A stretch of DNA of 64,000 bases from an uncultured Prevotella sp. (GTDB taxonomy: Bacteria; Bacteroidota; Bacteroidia; Bacteroidales; Bacteroidaceae): positions 62,001-126,000 of the forward strand of contig UQZX01000001.1 of NCBI GenBank assembly GCA_900545525.1, read 5' to 3'. The notes beneath the pieces are model-generated. The model saw nothing but the letters and a program-made list of their open reading frames with translations, searched no databases and was not told where the DNA came from. The position numbers were made by a program, and so were the translations under genes. Below are positions 51,936-60,451 of the stretch, one piece after another. Each line of letters starts with the position of its first letter. Within the stretch, counting starts at the first letter, position 1.

Positions 51936-53414
51936 ATGACAAGAAACAAGATATATATAATATTCATTGCAGCAGTATTCCTGACGTTTACAGTTGTATT
52001 CGACACCTTCCCCCGTACGGCATATTCAGAGCTGGAGAAGCGCGAGCTTGCCGTTTTTCCCGACTTCTCGTTTGAGAAGCTCTTCGACGGAAGCTTTACC
52101 CGCAAGGTCTCTTCGTGGTTCAGCGACAGCGAACCCTACCGCGATGCCCTTATGTCGTGCAGCATGCAGATAAAGGATGCGATACGTCTTACGGCGTCGG
52201 AAGACAATGTCACATTTCATGCAGGTACCGAAACACCCGTTGCCGGAAATGAGGACGTGACAGACGAAGACGCTATTGCCAACCGTAACGTGGATGAATA
52301 TCACAACGAGCTTACTGCAAATGAAAATGCAAAGATTGCCAATGCTGGTATAATAGTTGTCGGTACGGGCGACAAGGTGCGTGCTCTTATGGCATACGGA
52401 GGAGGCTCAAAGGGCGGAGTGTCGTATGCCGAGGCTGCAAACAAATACAAGGAGACATTCGGCAGCAAGGTAAACGTCTACTGTATGGTCATTCCTACGG
52501 CGTCGGAATATTATTGTCCGGAGAAGGCAAGGAAATGTACCAACAGCCAGCAGGCGACAATCAACAACATACATGCCCACCTGCGACCCGACGTCAAGGC
52601 TGTGGACATCTATACCATATTGGGAGAGCATGCCGCCGAAGACATATATCTCCGCACCGACCACCACTGGGCACCCCTCGGGGCATACTATGCCGCATAT
52701 AAGTTTGCAAAGGTTGCCGGCGTGCCTTTCAGGGACCTGAAGCATTATGAGCGCAAGGTGGTGCGCAACTATGTGGGCAGCATGTACGGATATTCCAAGG
52801 ATGCGTCCATAAAGAATGCGCCGGAGGACTTTGTATATTATGTGCCGCGCGGCGTGCAATACACCACAACATATATAAACTATACCATAAACAGCCACTA
52901 TCAGGTTACGGGAGAGCAGAAGCCGCAGAAGAGCATATACTTCTTCAAGTACCGCGACGGTCACAGCGGGGCATACTGTACCTTCATGGGAGGCGACACG
53001 AAGATTACGCAGGTGCGTACGTCCACGAAGAACGGCAGGCGCGTGATGATACTGAAAGACAGTTTCGGAAATGCCATACCGGGCTATCTCTTCTTCTCGT
53101 TCGAGGAGATACATGTCGTGGATGCGCGCTATTTCACAAAGAACATGATAGAATATGTAAGGGAAAACAAGATAACCGACATTCTTTTTGCCAACAACAT
53201 ATTCAATGCCTATTCGGGTTCCGTATGTAAGAAGTACATACATTATCTTACACAAAAACACGGAATAATGGCTGCGAAGGACGAGGTTAAGACCGGGGAG
53301 CACAATGCGGCGCATGAGAAGCCCGACACGGCTGCTCACCGCGCTGTGCCGAAGAAGCCGGTGCCGGCTGTCCACGATGCTGTTGAAGAGGCAGTCAGGG
53401 AAAACGAGGAATGA
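51936..53414 (+). CDS. DHHW-family (AlgJ/AlgX-like) exported protein, second copy
   Basis: A 492-residue paralogue of the preceding gene (membrane-anchoring N-terminus IIFIAAVFLTFTVVF). It has the same YCMVIPTASEYYCPEKA, RTDHHW (D242, H243, H244) and LKDSFGNAIPGYLFFSF (S376) blocks. Extra features are an acidic linker near residues 80-125 and a C-terminal tail rich in Ala, Lys, Glu and Pro (KPDTAAHRAVPKKPVPAVHD), which is low complexity. Two DHHW proteins in tandem beside one MBOAT protein suggest a division of labour, for example one transferring and one supporting or trimming acetyl groups. Confidence 0.88.
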   Translation: MTRNKIYIIFIAAVFLTFTVVFDTFPRTAYSELEKRELAVFPDFSFEKLFDGSFTRKVSSWFSDSEPYRDALMSCSMQIKDAIRLTASEDNVTFHAGTETPVAGNEDVTDEDAIANRNVDEYHNELTANENAKIANAGIIVVGTGDKVRALMAYGGGSKGGVSYAEAANKYKETFGSKVNVYCMVIPTASEYYCPEKARKCTNSQQATINNIHAHLRPDVKAVDIYTILGEHAAEDIYLRTDHHWAPLGAYYAAYKFAKVAGVPFRDLKHYERKVVRNYVGSMYGYSKDASIKNAPEDFVYYVPRGVQYTTTYINYTINSHYQVTGEQKPQKSIYFFKYRDGHSGAYCTFMGGDTKITQVRTSTKNGRRVMILKDSFGNAIPGYLFFSFEEIHVVDARYFTKNMIEYVRENKITDILFANNIFNAYSGSVCKKYIHYLTQKHGIMAAKDEVKTGEHNAAHEKPDTAAHRAVPKKPVPAVHDAVEEAVRENEE

Positions 53415-53421
53415 TAACTTT

Positions 53422-55008
53422 ATGACCATGAAAAATATTTTTGTTATATTGTCCTTAGCCGTGCTTGTCATGAGCTGTGGCGGAACGGGCAATGGCAGAA
53501 CCGGCAACGGAGCGGCTGCCGACAGTGATACGGTGGCAAACCGTGTTCAGACGGTGGAAGAACTTTTTCTTCCTGACACAAGCTATGCCTCTGTAAAGAA
53601 CCTTGAGTGGCATGCCGAATATTCGGATACCCTTCCGCAAACACTGGAATACGTCGGTGATATCTATGAGAAGGCGGGCGGCGTGCGTACATTCCGCAAA
53701 AATCTTATGCGCAATGCTGCTTTCGGAGGCAGAGTGAAAGGAACTCCCACGACGGTGGAGACGGCATGGACTTTTGATACGAAATACGACTCCCGTCCGA
53801 CAAAATACGGAACATGGGGCGGCGGTACGGGCTGGACGGGACAGCCGTTGTATGTGAAGTGGACGCCGGCAGACATGGGTATGTTTTGGAAAAATGCTCC
53901 GGCACCGCTTCCGGGCTTTACGGGAGAGGAGATAATGGTCGGCTCGTTGTGCGGTAATGTTTATTTCATAGACTTCAATACAGGCAAGCCTTCGCGTCAG
54001 CCGTATGTCTCAGGAAATGTAATAAAGGGTACGATGTCGCTCGATCCGGAGCTTAAGAACCTGTATGCAGGTCAGGGCGTACCCCACGGAGAACCCTTCG
54101 GCAACTTTGTCTTCGACCTGCTTAGGCATGAACGCACATTCTTTTTTGCCCGTGACCCGAAAGCCCCGCGCGGGTGGAATGCCTTCGACTCTTCGCCCGT
54201 TGTTGCCGGCGGCTATCTCTTTTGGGCTGGTGAGAACGGCTCCGTCTATAAGTTCCGCCGCGAACAGGGACGTCTCATCCTTGCCGCCGTGGCACGTTAC
54301 AGGGCAGACGGCATGGCTCCCGGCATAGAGTCGAGCCTGTGCGTATACCGCAACTACGGCTTCTTCTCGGACAACAAGGGCAATATAATATGTCTGAACC
54401 TTAATACGATGAAGCCCGTGTGGCACTGCAAGAACCTTGACGACTCCGACGGCACGCCCGTGTGCAGCGTAGAGAATGGCACGCCTTATATCTACACTGC
54501 ATGTGAGGTAGACAAGCAGGGCGATGAAGGATTCTGCCGTTTCCTTAAGCTTAATGCCCTTGACGGCAGCGTTGTGTGGGAACAGCTGATACGCTGCACC
54601 CGTTTCCTGCTTCCCGGCAAGACGCTTGACGGTGGCATGTATGCCACTCCTTTGTTTGGCAGCGGCGACTGCAAGGGCATGATTTTTGCCAATATATGCC
54701 GCAACAAGGCGGGAAAGAAGCTCGGAGAGCTGACGGCGTTGAGCACCTCCGGCGGCAAGATACTGTACACCGTGCCCCTCGACTACTTCGCATGGTCGTC
54801 GCCCGTGGCTCTTCACAACGAGAAAGGAGAGATGTATATCTTTACAGGCGATGCCTCGGGCAGCATATATCTTGTTCGTGGAAAGACCGGTGAGGTCATC
54901 TTTAAGAAGCATGTGGCTAACAACTTCGAGTCGTCTCCGGTTGTTGTGGAAAACTCTGTGGTCGTAGGCTCACGCGGAACAACAATCTATAAATTTACTG
55001 TAAAATGA
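53422..55008 (+). CDS. Beta-propeller (PQQ-like) lipoprotein
   Basis: The start is taken at the ATG at 53422, giving MTMKNIFVILSLAVLVMSC with a lipobox (Cys19); a longer in-frame ORF starts inside the previous gene and is not used. About 528 residues. The mature part contains propeller strands of PQQ-like/WD type (YLFWAGENGSVYKFRREQG, GNIICLNLNTMKPVWHC, VALHNEKGEMYIFTGDASGS). No catalytic residues are evident; propellers of this kind scaffold complexes such as BamB-like or polysaccharide-export partners. It overlaps the following gene by 4 bases, so it belongs to the operon. Confidence 0.78.
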   Translation: MTMKNIFVILSLAVLVMSCGGTGNGRTGNGAAADSDTVANRVQTVEELFLPDTSYASVKNLEWHAEYSDTLPQTLEYVGDIYEKAGGVRTFRKNLMRNAAFGGRVKGTPTTVETAWTFDTKYDSRPTKYGTWGGGTGWTGQPLYVKWTPADMGMFWKNAPAPLPGFTGEEIMVGSLCGNVYFIDFNTGKPSRQPYVSGNVIKGTMSLDPELKNLYAGQGVPHGEPFGNFVFDLLRHERTFFFARDPKAPRGWNAFDSSPVVAGGYLFWAGENGSVYKFRREQGRLILAAVARYRADGMAPGIESSLCVYRNYGFFSDNKGNIICLNLNTMKPVWHCKNLDDSDGTPVCSVENGTPYIYTACEVDKQGDEGFCRFLKLNALDGSVVWEQLIRCTRFLLPGKTLDGGMYATPLFGSGDCKGMIFANICRNKAGKKLGELTALSTSGGKILYTVPLDYFAWSSPVALHNEKGEMYIFTGDASGSIYLVRGKTGEVIFKKHVANNFESSPVVVENSVVVGSRGTTIYKFTVK

Positions 55009-55817
55009 AACGGATAATACTTATAACGGCACTGCTCATGGTCTCTGTCGCACGCATGTCGGCGCAGTATGACTTCCTTATAGCCAACCGCAATGTCATT
55101 CCCGGCGGCTACGACTTCTGGGTTTATACGCCCGAGGATTACTATTACACCATGGAGTCCACGCCCGTTGTGATATTTCTGCACGGTGCGAGCCTGTGTG
55201 GCAGAAACCTGAACAGGGTCCGCCGTTACGGTCCGTTGGACGCTATCGTCAAGGGAAGGCAGATACCGGCGCTTGTCATAGTGCCCCAAAATCCCGGAGG
55301 AGCGTGGAACCCGAAGAAGATAAACGATGTTCTCGAGTGGACGAAGAAGAAATATCCGGTAGACTCCACGCGTGTTTACGTATTGGGCATGAGCCTTGGC
55401 GGTTACGGGACAATGGACTTTGCCGGAACATATCCCGAGAAGGTGGCTGCGGCAATGGCACTTTGCGGCGGATGCACGCTGAAGAATCAGGACGGTCTGG
55501 GGCAGCTTCCCCTTTGGATACTCCATGGTACAGCCGACCGTGCCATATCTGTGAAGCAGTCGCAGGTGGTTGTTTCCAACCTTCAGAACAAGGGTCTTGA
55601 CACGCGCTTGCGCTTCGACTGGCTGCAGGGCGCGTCGCACGGTGCGCTGGCGCGCATCTTCTATATGCGGAAAACATACGACTGGCTCTTCTCCCATTCG
55701 CTCACAGACAAGGGACGTCCCGTAAGCCGCTGGTTCTCCATTACCAATGCCGACCTGTCAAAGGCATATCAGGATATGTCGCCTGAGGTGCCCGACCCCG
55801 AGGTGATAGACGACTGA
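55005..55817 (+). CDS. Exported alpha/beta hydrolase (esterase/phospholipase-like)
   Basis: A 270-residue exported protein (signal ends RMSAQ). The ATG overlaps the previous stop (ATGA), a translational coupling arrangement. It has a prolyl-oligopeptidase/dienelactone-hydrolase-like fold: VIFLHGASLCGRN, the nucleophile elbow GMSLGGYGT (S130), and a late Asp and His in HGTADRAIS and QGASHGAL. Small predicted esterases of this kind can remove acyl groups from sugars. As the last gene of an acetylation-type operon it may recycle or trim acyl substituents (inference). Confidence 0.83.
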   Translation: MKRIILITALLMVSVARMSAQYDFLIANRNVIPGGYDFWVYTPEDYYYTMESTPVVIFLHGASLCGRNLNRVRRYGPLDAIVKGRQIPALVIVPQNPGGAWNPKKINDVLEWTKKKYPVDSTRVYVLGMSLGGYGTMDFAGTYPEKVAAAMALCGGCTLKNQDGLGQLPLWILHGTADRAISVKQSQVVVSNLQNKGLDTRLRFDWLQGASHGALARIFYMRKTYDWLFSHSLTDKGRPVSRWFSITNADLSKAYQDMSPEVPDPEVIDD

Positions 55818-55888
55818 CGGACTTGCCGTAGTCAGGGTATATGTAAGTCGGATGTATCCGGAAATAATATAAAACAGTTACCGATAAC

Positions 55889-56452
55889 ATGTCAAAATTC
55901 AACACATATACGGATTCCGTTGACTTGTCGGCGTGGCATGAGCTGTGCATGGCGGAGGGAAAGCTGAGGCATTTCAGGAAAGGAGAGGTCTTTGCAGAGC
56001 GCGACAAGAAACTTAGATACTTCGGCTTGGTCGTAAAAGGGTATTTCAAGTATGTCGTTACAGACACAGAAGGCGACAGTCACATTACGGGATTTACTTT
56101 TGGCAACGAGCTTGTCGGCGACTTCCTGAGCATTGTCAGTGGGGAAACGGTGAAGACAAACATAATCGCGGCATGCAATGCCGATGTCATGTTGTGCCAT
56201 GCCGATGTGTTACGACGGAACATCGGACACTACTACAATCTCCGCTGCATGATGGCGGAAAGTCTTTTCCGCCAGGCGTACAACCTCTATATAGAGTTGC
56301 ACGTGAAGTCGCCAAAGGAGCGTTATCTTGCTTTGTTGAAGCGTTGCCCCGACATATTGCAGCACATCACGTTGAAGGAAATGTCGTCGTTCTTGCAGAT
56401 AACTCCCACGCATCTCAGCCGTATACGGCGTGAACTGACGTTCGGGATGTGA
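55889..56452 (+). CDS. Crp/Fnr-family transcriptional regulator
   Basis: A 187-residue regulator with an N-terminal cyclic-nucleotide-binding-like beta roll (FRKGEVFAERDKKLRYFGLVVKG) and a short C-terminal helix-turn-helix (ITLKEMSSFLQITPTHLSRIRREL). The cAMP-contact residues of Crp are not obvious, so the ligand is unknown; many Bacteroidetes members of this size are similarly divergent. It is a separate transcription unit 71 bases after the acetylation operon and might regulate it, though no site was identified. Confidence 0.85.
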   Translation: MSKFNTYTDSVDLSAWHELCMAEGKLRHFRKGEVFAERDKKLRYFGLVVKGYFKYVVTDTEGDSHITGFTFGNELVGDFLSIVSGETVKTNIIAACNADVMLCHADVLRRNIGHYYNLRCMMAESLFRQAYNLYIELHVKSPKERYLALLKRCPDILQHITLKEMSSFLQITPTHLSRIRRELTFGM

Positions 56453-56515
56453 TGTTTTCCTGTGCCGGCAATGTAAGTCTCAACTTATGTTTAGGCTTTT
56501 TTTATTCAGGCGATA

Positions 56516-56523
56516 TAAATTTG
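56516..56523 (+). promoter_or_regulatory. Candidate -7 element before the lipoprotein gene
   Basis: TAAATTTG matches the -7 consensus 32 bases before the ATG at 56555. Confidence 0.4.
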
Positions 56524-56554
56524 TCATATAAAAAACCAAATAATTTATATTGTC

Positions 56555-57235
56555 ATGAGGAAAAGAATATCATTGTCTGTGGCTTCGGCAGTAGCCGCAT
56601 TTTGTGTTTTCATGCTTAATTCATGTGTTGTTGCCGAACTTATAAACGACGGCACGACATATTACGATGCCGAGATAACGACCTACGGCAACCTTGTCGT
56701 GACCGGCCGCATAGGCGGTCAGCGTTCGTCACAGCTTCCTTGCGGTGCAAAGAAGATAAGTATAAAGACAGAGAACGGCAGGGAGAAGATAAAGAGTGAA
56801 CAGATAAAGTATCTGACACTGTCGCGGAAGAAACATCCGGACAACCAGCAGACGCTGATATATCAGGACTTTAAGGTTCCTTATACTAAGAAAGGTGTGA
56901 TAAGATATCGTACCTATAAAAGGTGGCAAGTGCTTGAACATGCAGGTGATAACCTGCTTGTTACAGCGTATGGAGATTTTTACAGCTTGGCAAAAGACGG
57001 TACGCTTGTGGTACGGTACAACCAGTATGCCGGTCTGAAATACTGTATAAAGCGGCGCGATGACGATAGTCTTATCTTTATAGGAACCAACAATTCGGGA
57101 CGTTCGTACATGCGTAGGCAATGGCAGGAATATCTGTCTGATGACAAGGTCCTGTGTGCCAAAATCGCAAATAAGGATATTGATGCCTTTGATTTTAAAG
57201 CCATTGTAGAGCAGTATACACCGGGGCGTAAATAA
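56555..57235 (+). CDS. Lipoprotein of unknown function
   Basis: A 226-residue protein with a signal peptide ending FMLNSC (lipidated Cys24). The mature protein is beta-rich and basic, with repeated TYYDAEITTYGN, KISIKTENG and SEQIKYLTLSRKKHPDNQ segments. The KIKSEQIKYL portion resembles a surface or GLPGLI-type assembly domain in style only; no family was recognised. It has its own promoter element and no close operon partner. It is followed by a 405-base gap that carries a 22-bp tandem array. Confidence 0.6.
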   Translation: MRKRISLSVASAVAAFCVFMLNSCVVAELINDGTTYYDAEITTYGNLVVTGRIGGQRSSQLPCGAKKISIKTENGREKIKSEQIKYLTLSRKKHPDNQQTLIYQDFKVPYTKKGVIRYRTYKRWQVLEHAGDNLLVTAYGDFYSLAKDGTLVVRYNQYAGLKYCIKRRDDDSLIFIGTNNSGRSYMRRQWQEYLSDDKVLCAKIANKDIDAFDFKAIVEQYTPGRK

Positions 57236-57321
57236 ATGCCGGCCGGTCTTTATGCCGGTAAATCATTGCTGTGACCCTTTCTGCCGCCGCAGGTATAAGC
57301 GCTTGTAACCGACTGGAAACC

Positions 57322-57431
57322 AAGATGATACCTTTTGACTTCTAAAAGACCGTCTTTTGCATTGCAAGAGACGGTCTTTCGCATTGCGAAAAGTCACCTT
57401 TTGCAATGCGATATGCCACGTTTTGAAAAAC
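57322..57431. repeat. Degenerate 22-bp tandem array (5 units)
   Basis: Five exact-period 22-base units start at 57322, 57344, 57366, 57388 and 57410. Cores include AAAAGACCGTCTTTT (a perfect palindrome), AAGAGACGGTCTTTC and GAAAAGTCACCTTTT. Same family as arrays at 18434 and 27527. The rest of the 405-base gap (57236-57640) shows no gene. Confidence 0.8.
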
Positions 57432-57605
57432 GGAAGGCTGTCAGCAGGTCTTGCCGTTGTGCCCTTTCTGTTAAATGTAGCCTGTGCGGTGTATGTCAAA
57501 TAAATGTTTAATCCAAATTGTCCATCAGACCGGCAAACTGCGGCAGGCTGCTTTTTGTTTTGTCTTTTCATCCGTCAAATATTCGTATTTCTCATAAAAA
57601 AGAAT

Positions 57606-57613
57606 TAATTTTG
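57606..57613 (+). promoter_or_regulatory. Candidate -7 element of the nucleotidyltransferase gene
   Basis: TAATTTTG matches TAnnTTTG, 28 bases before the ATG at 57641; this also supports that start over upstream in-frame codons. Confidence 0.45.
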
Positions 57614-57640
57614 TGGCGATTAATCTTAAAAGAAACAACA

Positions 57641-58552
57641 ATGAAACCTACTCTTTTGCTGCTTGCTGCCGGTATGGGCAGCCGGTATGGCGGCTTGAAG
57701 CAGCTGGACGGACTGGGTCCGAACGGCGAGACGATAATGGACTATTCTATCTATGATGCCATAAAAGCCGGTTTCGGCAAGATTGTCTTCATCATCCGAA
57801 AGGACTTTGAGGACGATTTCCGTGCCAAGGTGCTCGACAAATATGAGGGACATGTGCCCCTCGAACTCTGTTTCCAAAGCCTTGACGCGCTGCCCGAGGG
57901 CTTCACTTGTCCGGAAGGGCGCGTAAAGCCGTGGGGCACCAATCATGCCGTGCTCATGGCAAAGGACGTTGTGAAAGAGCCGTTCTGCGTAATAAACTGC
58001 GACGACTTTTACAACCGCGATGCCTTCATGGCGATAGGAAAGTTTCTTGCCGACCTGCCGGAGGGAAGCACAAACAGGTATGCCATGGTGGGATTTCGCG
58101 TAGGAAACACACTTTCGGACAACGGAACGGTGGCGCGTGGCATCTGTTCTACCGATGCCGGGGGCAATCTTACCACCGTCGTTGAGCGCACGGAGATAAT
58201 GCGTGTGGACGGAAAGGTGTCGTATAAGGACGAGAACGGCGAGTGGGTAGCCGTGGATGACAACACGCCGGTGTCAATGAACGTGTGGGGATTTACGCCC
58301 GACTACTTCGAATACAGCGAGGCTTACTTCAAGGAGTTCCTTGCTGCGCCGGAGACACAGGCTAACATCAAGGCGGAGTTTTTCATACCGCTGATGGTCA
58401 ACAAGCTGATAAACGAGAAGACGGCAACCGTAAAGGTGCTCGACACCACGAGCAAGTGGTTCGGCGTTACATACGCAGCCGACCGTCAGGGCGTGGTAGA
58501 CCGCATCGGCAGACTTGTGTCTGAGGGCGTTTATCCGGAGCGGCTGTTTTAA
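57641..58552 (+). CDS. Sugar nucleotidyltransferase (NDP-sugar pyrophosphorylase family)
   Basis: A 303-residue cytoplasmic enzyme; the ATG at 57641 is chosen because the glycine-rich nucleotide motif LLLLAAGMGSRYGGLKQLD begins at residue 4 and a promoter element lies just upstream. CVINCDDFY provides the metal-binding acidic pair, and NVWGFTPDYFEYSE is a conserved sugar-binding block. Such enzymes activate a sugar-1-phosphate with NTP; the precise sugar cannot be read. It has no adjacent sugar-modifying genes, but glmM, which supplies glucosamine-1-phosphate, is downstream in the same direction. Confidence 0.85.
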   Translation: MKPTLLLLAAGMGSRYGGLKQLDGLGPNGETIMDYSIYDAIKAGFGKIVFIIRKDFEDDFRAKVLDKYEGHVPLELCFQSLDALPEGFTCPEGRVKPWGTNHAVLMAKDVVKEPFCVINCDDFYNRDAFMAIGKFLADLPEGSTNRYAMVGFRVGNTLSDNGTVARGICSTDAGGNLTTVVERTEIMRVDGKVSYKDENGEWVAVDDNTPVSMNVWGFTPDYFEYSEAYFKEFLAAPETQANIKAEFFIPLMVNKLINEKTATVKVLDTTSKWFGVTYAADRQGVVDRIGRLVSEGVYPERLF

Positions 58553-58673
58553 GTTGCGGATGCTTGCGGAAGGCTTTTAAATATGTTTTCCGATAACAGG
58601 ATGAATATGGCGGGGGCTTGCGGGCTGGTGTCTGCAAGTCCCTGTTTTGCATAACGAAAATATAATACGACCG

Positions 58674-59699
58674 ATGAACATTAATATACTGACCGATTTT
58701 GAGGTGGAACAGTTCTGCCGTATCATTGATGCTTCCGACAGGATTGTTATCTGCTGTCATCAAAATCCCGACGGCGACGCCCTTGGCTCAAGTCTCGGAA
58801 TGGCTGAATATCTGCGCACATTGGGCAAGGACCCGCTTGTGGTCGTGCCGGATGCCTACCCCGATTTCCTGCAATGGATGCCCGGCACCGAGCGCATTGT
58901 CCGCTACGACAAGCACAGCGAACGCATTGAAGCGGCTTTGGTTGAGGCTGACCTCGTGATGTGTCTGGACTTCAATACACCGGGACGCACGGATAAAATG
59001 GCAGACGCTCTTGTCTCGTCTCCGGCAAGGAAGATACTCATCGATCATCATCTCAATCCCGATATCGATGTGGAGATGAAGATTTCGCAGCCGGAGGCAA
59101 GCAGCACCTGCGAACTGGTGTTCAGGCTGATATGGCAGATAGGCGACTTCGAGGGCATGACGAGAAAGTGTGCCATACCCCTCTATTGCGGAATGATGAC
59201 CGATACGGGCGGCTTTACATACAACTCCACGCGTCCGGAAATATTCTTCATCATCAGCCAGTTGCTCACGAAGGGCATCAACAAGGACAAGATTTACCGC
59301 AATGTCTACAACAATTACAGTGAATGGCGGATGCGACTGACGGGGCATGTGCTGTACAACAGGCTTGTGGTAATGTCCGAACAGCATGCCTCCTACTTCA
59401 TTCTTACGCGCCGGGACCTCAAAAAGTTTCATTATGTAAAGGGAGATGCCGAGGGGCTGGTGAATATGCCTTTGCAGATAAAGGGCATGAGGCTGAGCAT
59501 CTCCTTGCGTGAGGACACCGAGCGTGACAACCTCGTTTGGGTCAGCCTGCGCTCTGTTGACGACTTCCCGTGCAACCGTATGGCGGAGAGATATTTCAAC
59601 GGCGGCGGGCATCTCAATGCCTCCGGCGGACGGCTTATGTGTACCATAGAGGAGGCGGAGACCAAAGTGAGGGAGGCTATTTGCAGCTTCCGCCCGTGA
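58674..59699 (+). CDS. DHH-family phosphoesterase, NrnA-like (nanoRNase/pAp phosphatase)
   Basis: A 341-residue cytoplasmic DHH/DHHA1 enzyme. The metal-binding motifs are CCHQNPDGDALGSS, LDFNTP, ILIDHHLNPD and GMMTDTGGFTY in the DHH domain, and the RNA-binding GGGHLNASGG motif of the DHHA1 domain is at the C-terminus. NrnA degrades short RNA oligomers and dephosphorylates pAp; the length and motif order fit that bifunctional type. An in-frame TTG at 58647 is upstream but the ATG at 58674 is preferred. It lies 122 bases after the nucleotidyltransferase gene. Confidence 0.9.
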   Translation: MNINILTDFEVEQFCRIIDASDRIVICCHQNPDGDALGSSLGMAEYLRTLGKDPLVVVPDAYPDFLQWMPGTERIVRYDKHSERIEAALVEADLVMCLDFNTPGRTDKMADALVSSPARKILIDHHLNPDIDVEMKISQPEASSTCELVFRLIWQIGDFEGMTRKCAIPLYCGMMTDTGGFTYNSTRPEIFFIISQLLTKGINKDKIYRNVYNNYSEWRMRLTGHVLYNRLVVMSEQHASYFILTRRDLKKFHYVKGDAEGLVNMPLQIKGMRLSISLREDTERDNLVWVSLRSVDDFPCNRMAERYFNGGGHLNASGGRLMCTIEEAETKVREAICSFRP

Positions 59700-59774
59700 A
59701 GCCTGTGTTGCTGTATATGGGTTAAAGTAGCATAATATATGGCGTGTTGTTGGCTGTAATTGGCATGTTTTTTG

Positions 59775-59782
59775 TAATTTTG
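59775..59782 (+). promoter_or_regulatory. Candidate -7 element of the DUF4827-glmM operon
   Basis: TAATTTTG matches the -7 consensus; the nearest TTG (59750-59752) is 22 bases upstream, slightly long. Confidence 0.45.
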
Positions 59783-59812
59783 CCGTTATAATTGTATTAT
59801 CAGATATAATAT

Positions 59813-60451
59813 ATGAATAAAATAATTTATGTGCTCATGGCGTTCTTTGCCATGATTCTTGCAGTTGCATGTGATGATACGGAAACGTATGCCGAACAGA
59901 AGGACAGGGAACGTGCGGCAATACAGGAGTATTTAAGAGACTCGTCGGTAACGGTGATATCCGAGGAACAGTTCTTTGCCCAGGACACAACCACCAATCT
60001 GGAGCGCAATGAATATGTCTTGTTGAACCGTTCGGGAGTATATATGCAGATCATACGCAAGGGATGCGGCGAGCGTATCAAGCCGGGGGAGACAACTACG
60101 GTGCTTTGCCGCTTTAAGGAGTGGAACCTGCTGACAGACTCTTTGCAGCTTACCAATGAGATGATGTCGTTTGCCCACATGGTGGACAAGATGAACGTGA
60201 CGAATACCAGCGGCTCGTTCTCGGCTTCGTTTATCAGCGGTCAGAGCGTAATGGCAAGCTTTTACAGCAACACATCGGTGCCGTCGGGCTGGCTGGCGCC
60301 GCTGAGCTACGTGAGGGTGGGGCGGCAGTCTTCTCCCGATGAGGAGATAGCAAAGGTGAAGATAATTGTGCCTCACACGCAGGGACACCAGTATGCGTCG
60401 TCCGGCGTATATCCTTGTCTTTATGAATTAACTTACGAAAGAGGAAGATAA
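59813..60451 (+). CDS. Lipoprotein with DUF4827-like fold
   Basis: A 212-residue lipoprotein (signal ending ILAVAC, Cys20). The body matches the DUF4827 type in Bacteroidetes, which resembles an FKBP-like domain: ERNEYVLLNRSGVYMQIIRKG and GCGERIKPGETTTVLCRF, then a C-terminal block VKIIVPHTQGHQYASSGVYPCLYELTY. The last part resembles the PPIase-domain ending in other FKBP-like lipoproteins, but catalytic residues are not identifiable. Its stop overlaps the glmM start by one base (TAATG), so the two are translationally coupled. Confidence 0.75.
   Translation: MNKIIYVLMAFFAMILAVACDDTETYAEQKDRERAAIQEYLRDSSVTVISEEQFFAQDTTTNLERNEYVLLNRSGVYMQIIRKGCGERIKPGETTTVLCRFKEWNLLTDSLQLTNEMMSFAHMVDKMNVTNTSGSFSASFISGQSVMASFYSNTSVPSGWLAPLSYVRVGRQSSPDEEIAKVKIIVPHTQGHQYASSGVYPCLYELTYERGR

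Noticed and set aside
53305..53421. Upstream extension of the propeller lipoprotein gene
   Set aside because: It overlaps the preceding DHHW gene and would bury the lipoprotein signal peptide; the ATG at 53422 gives a proper signal and lipobox.
52407..53507. 366-codon minus-strand frame under the second DHHW gene
   Set aside because: Shadow of a gene with intact motifs; no independent start context or family.
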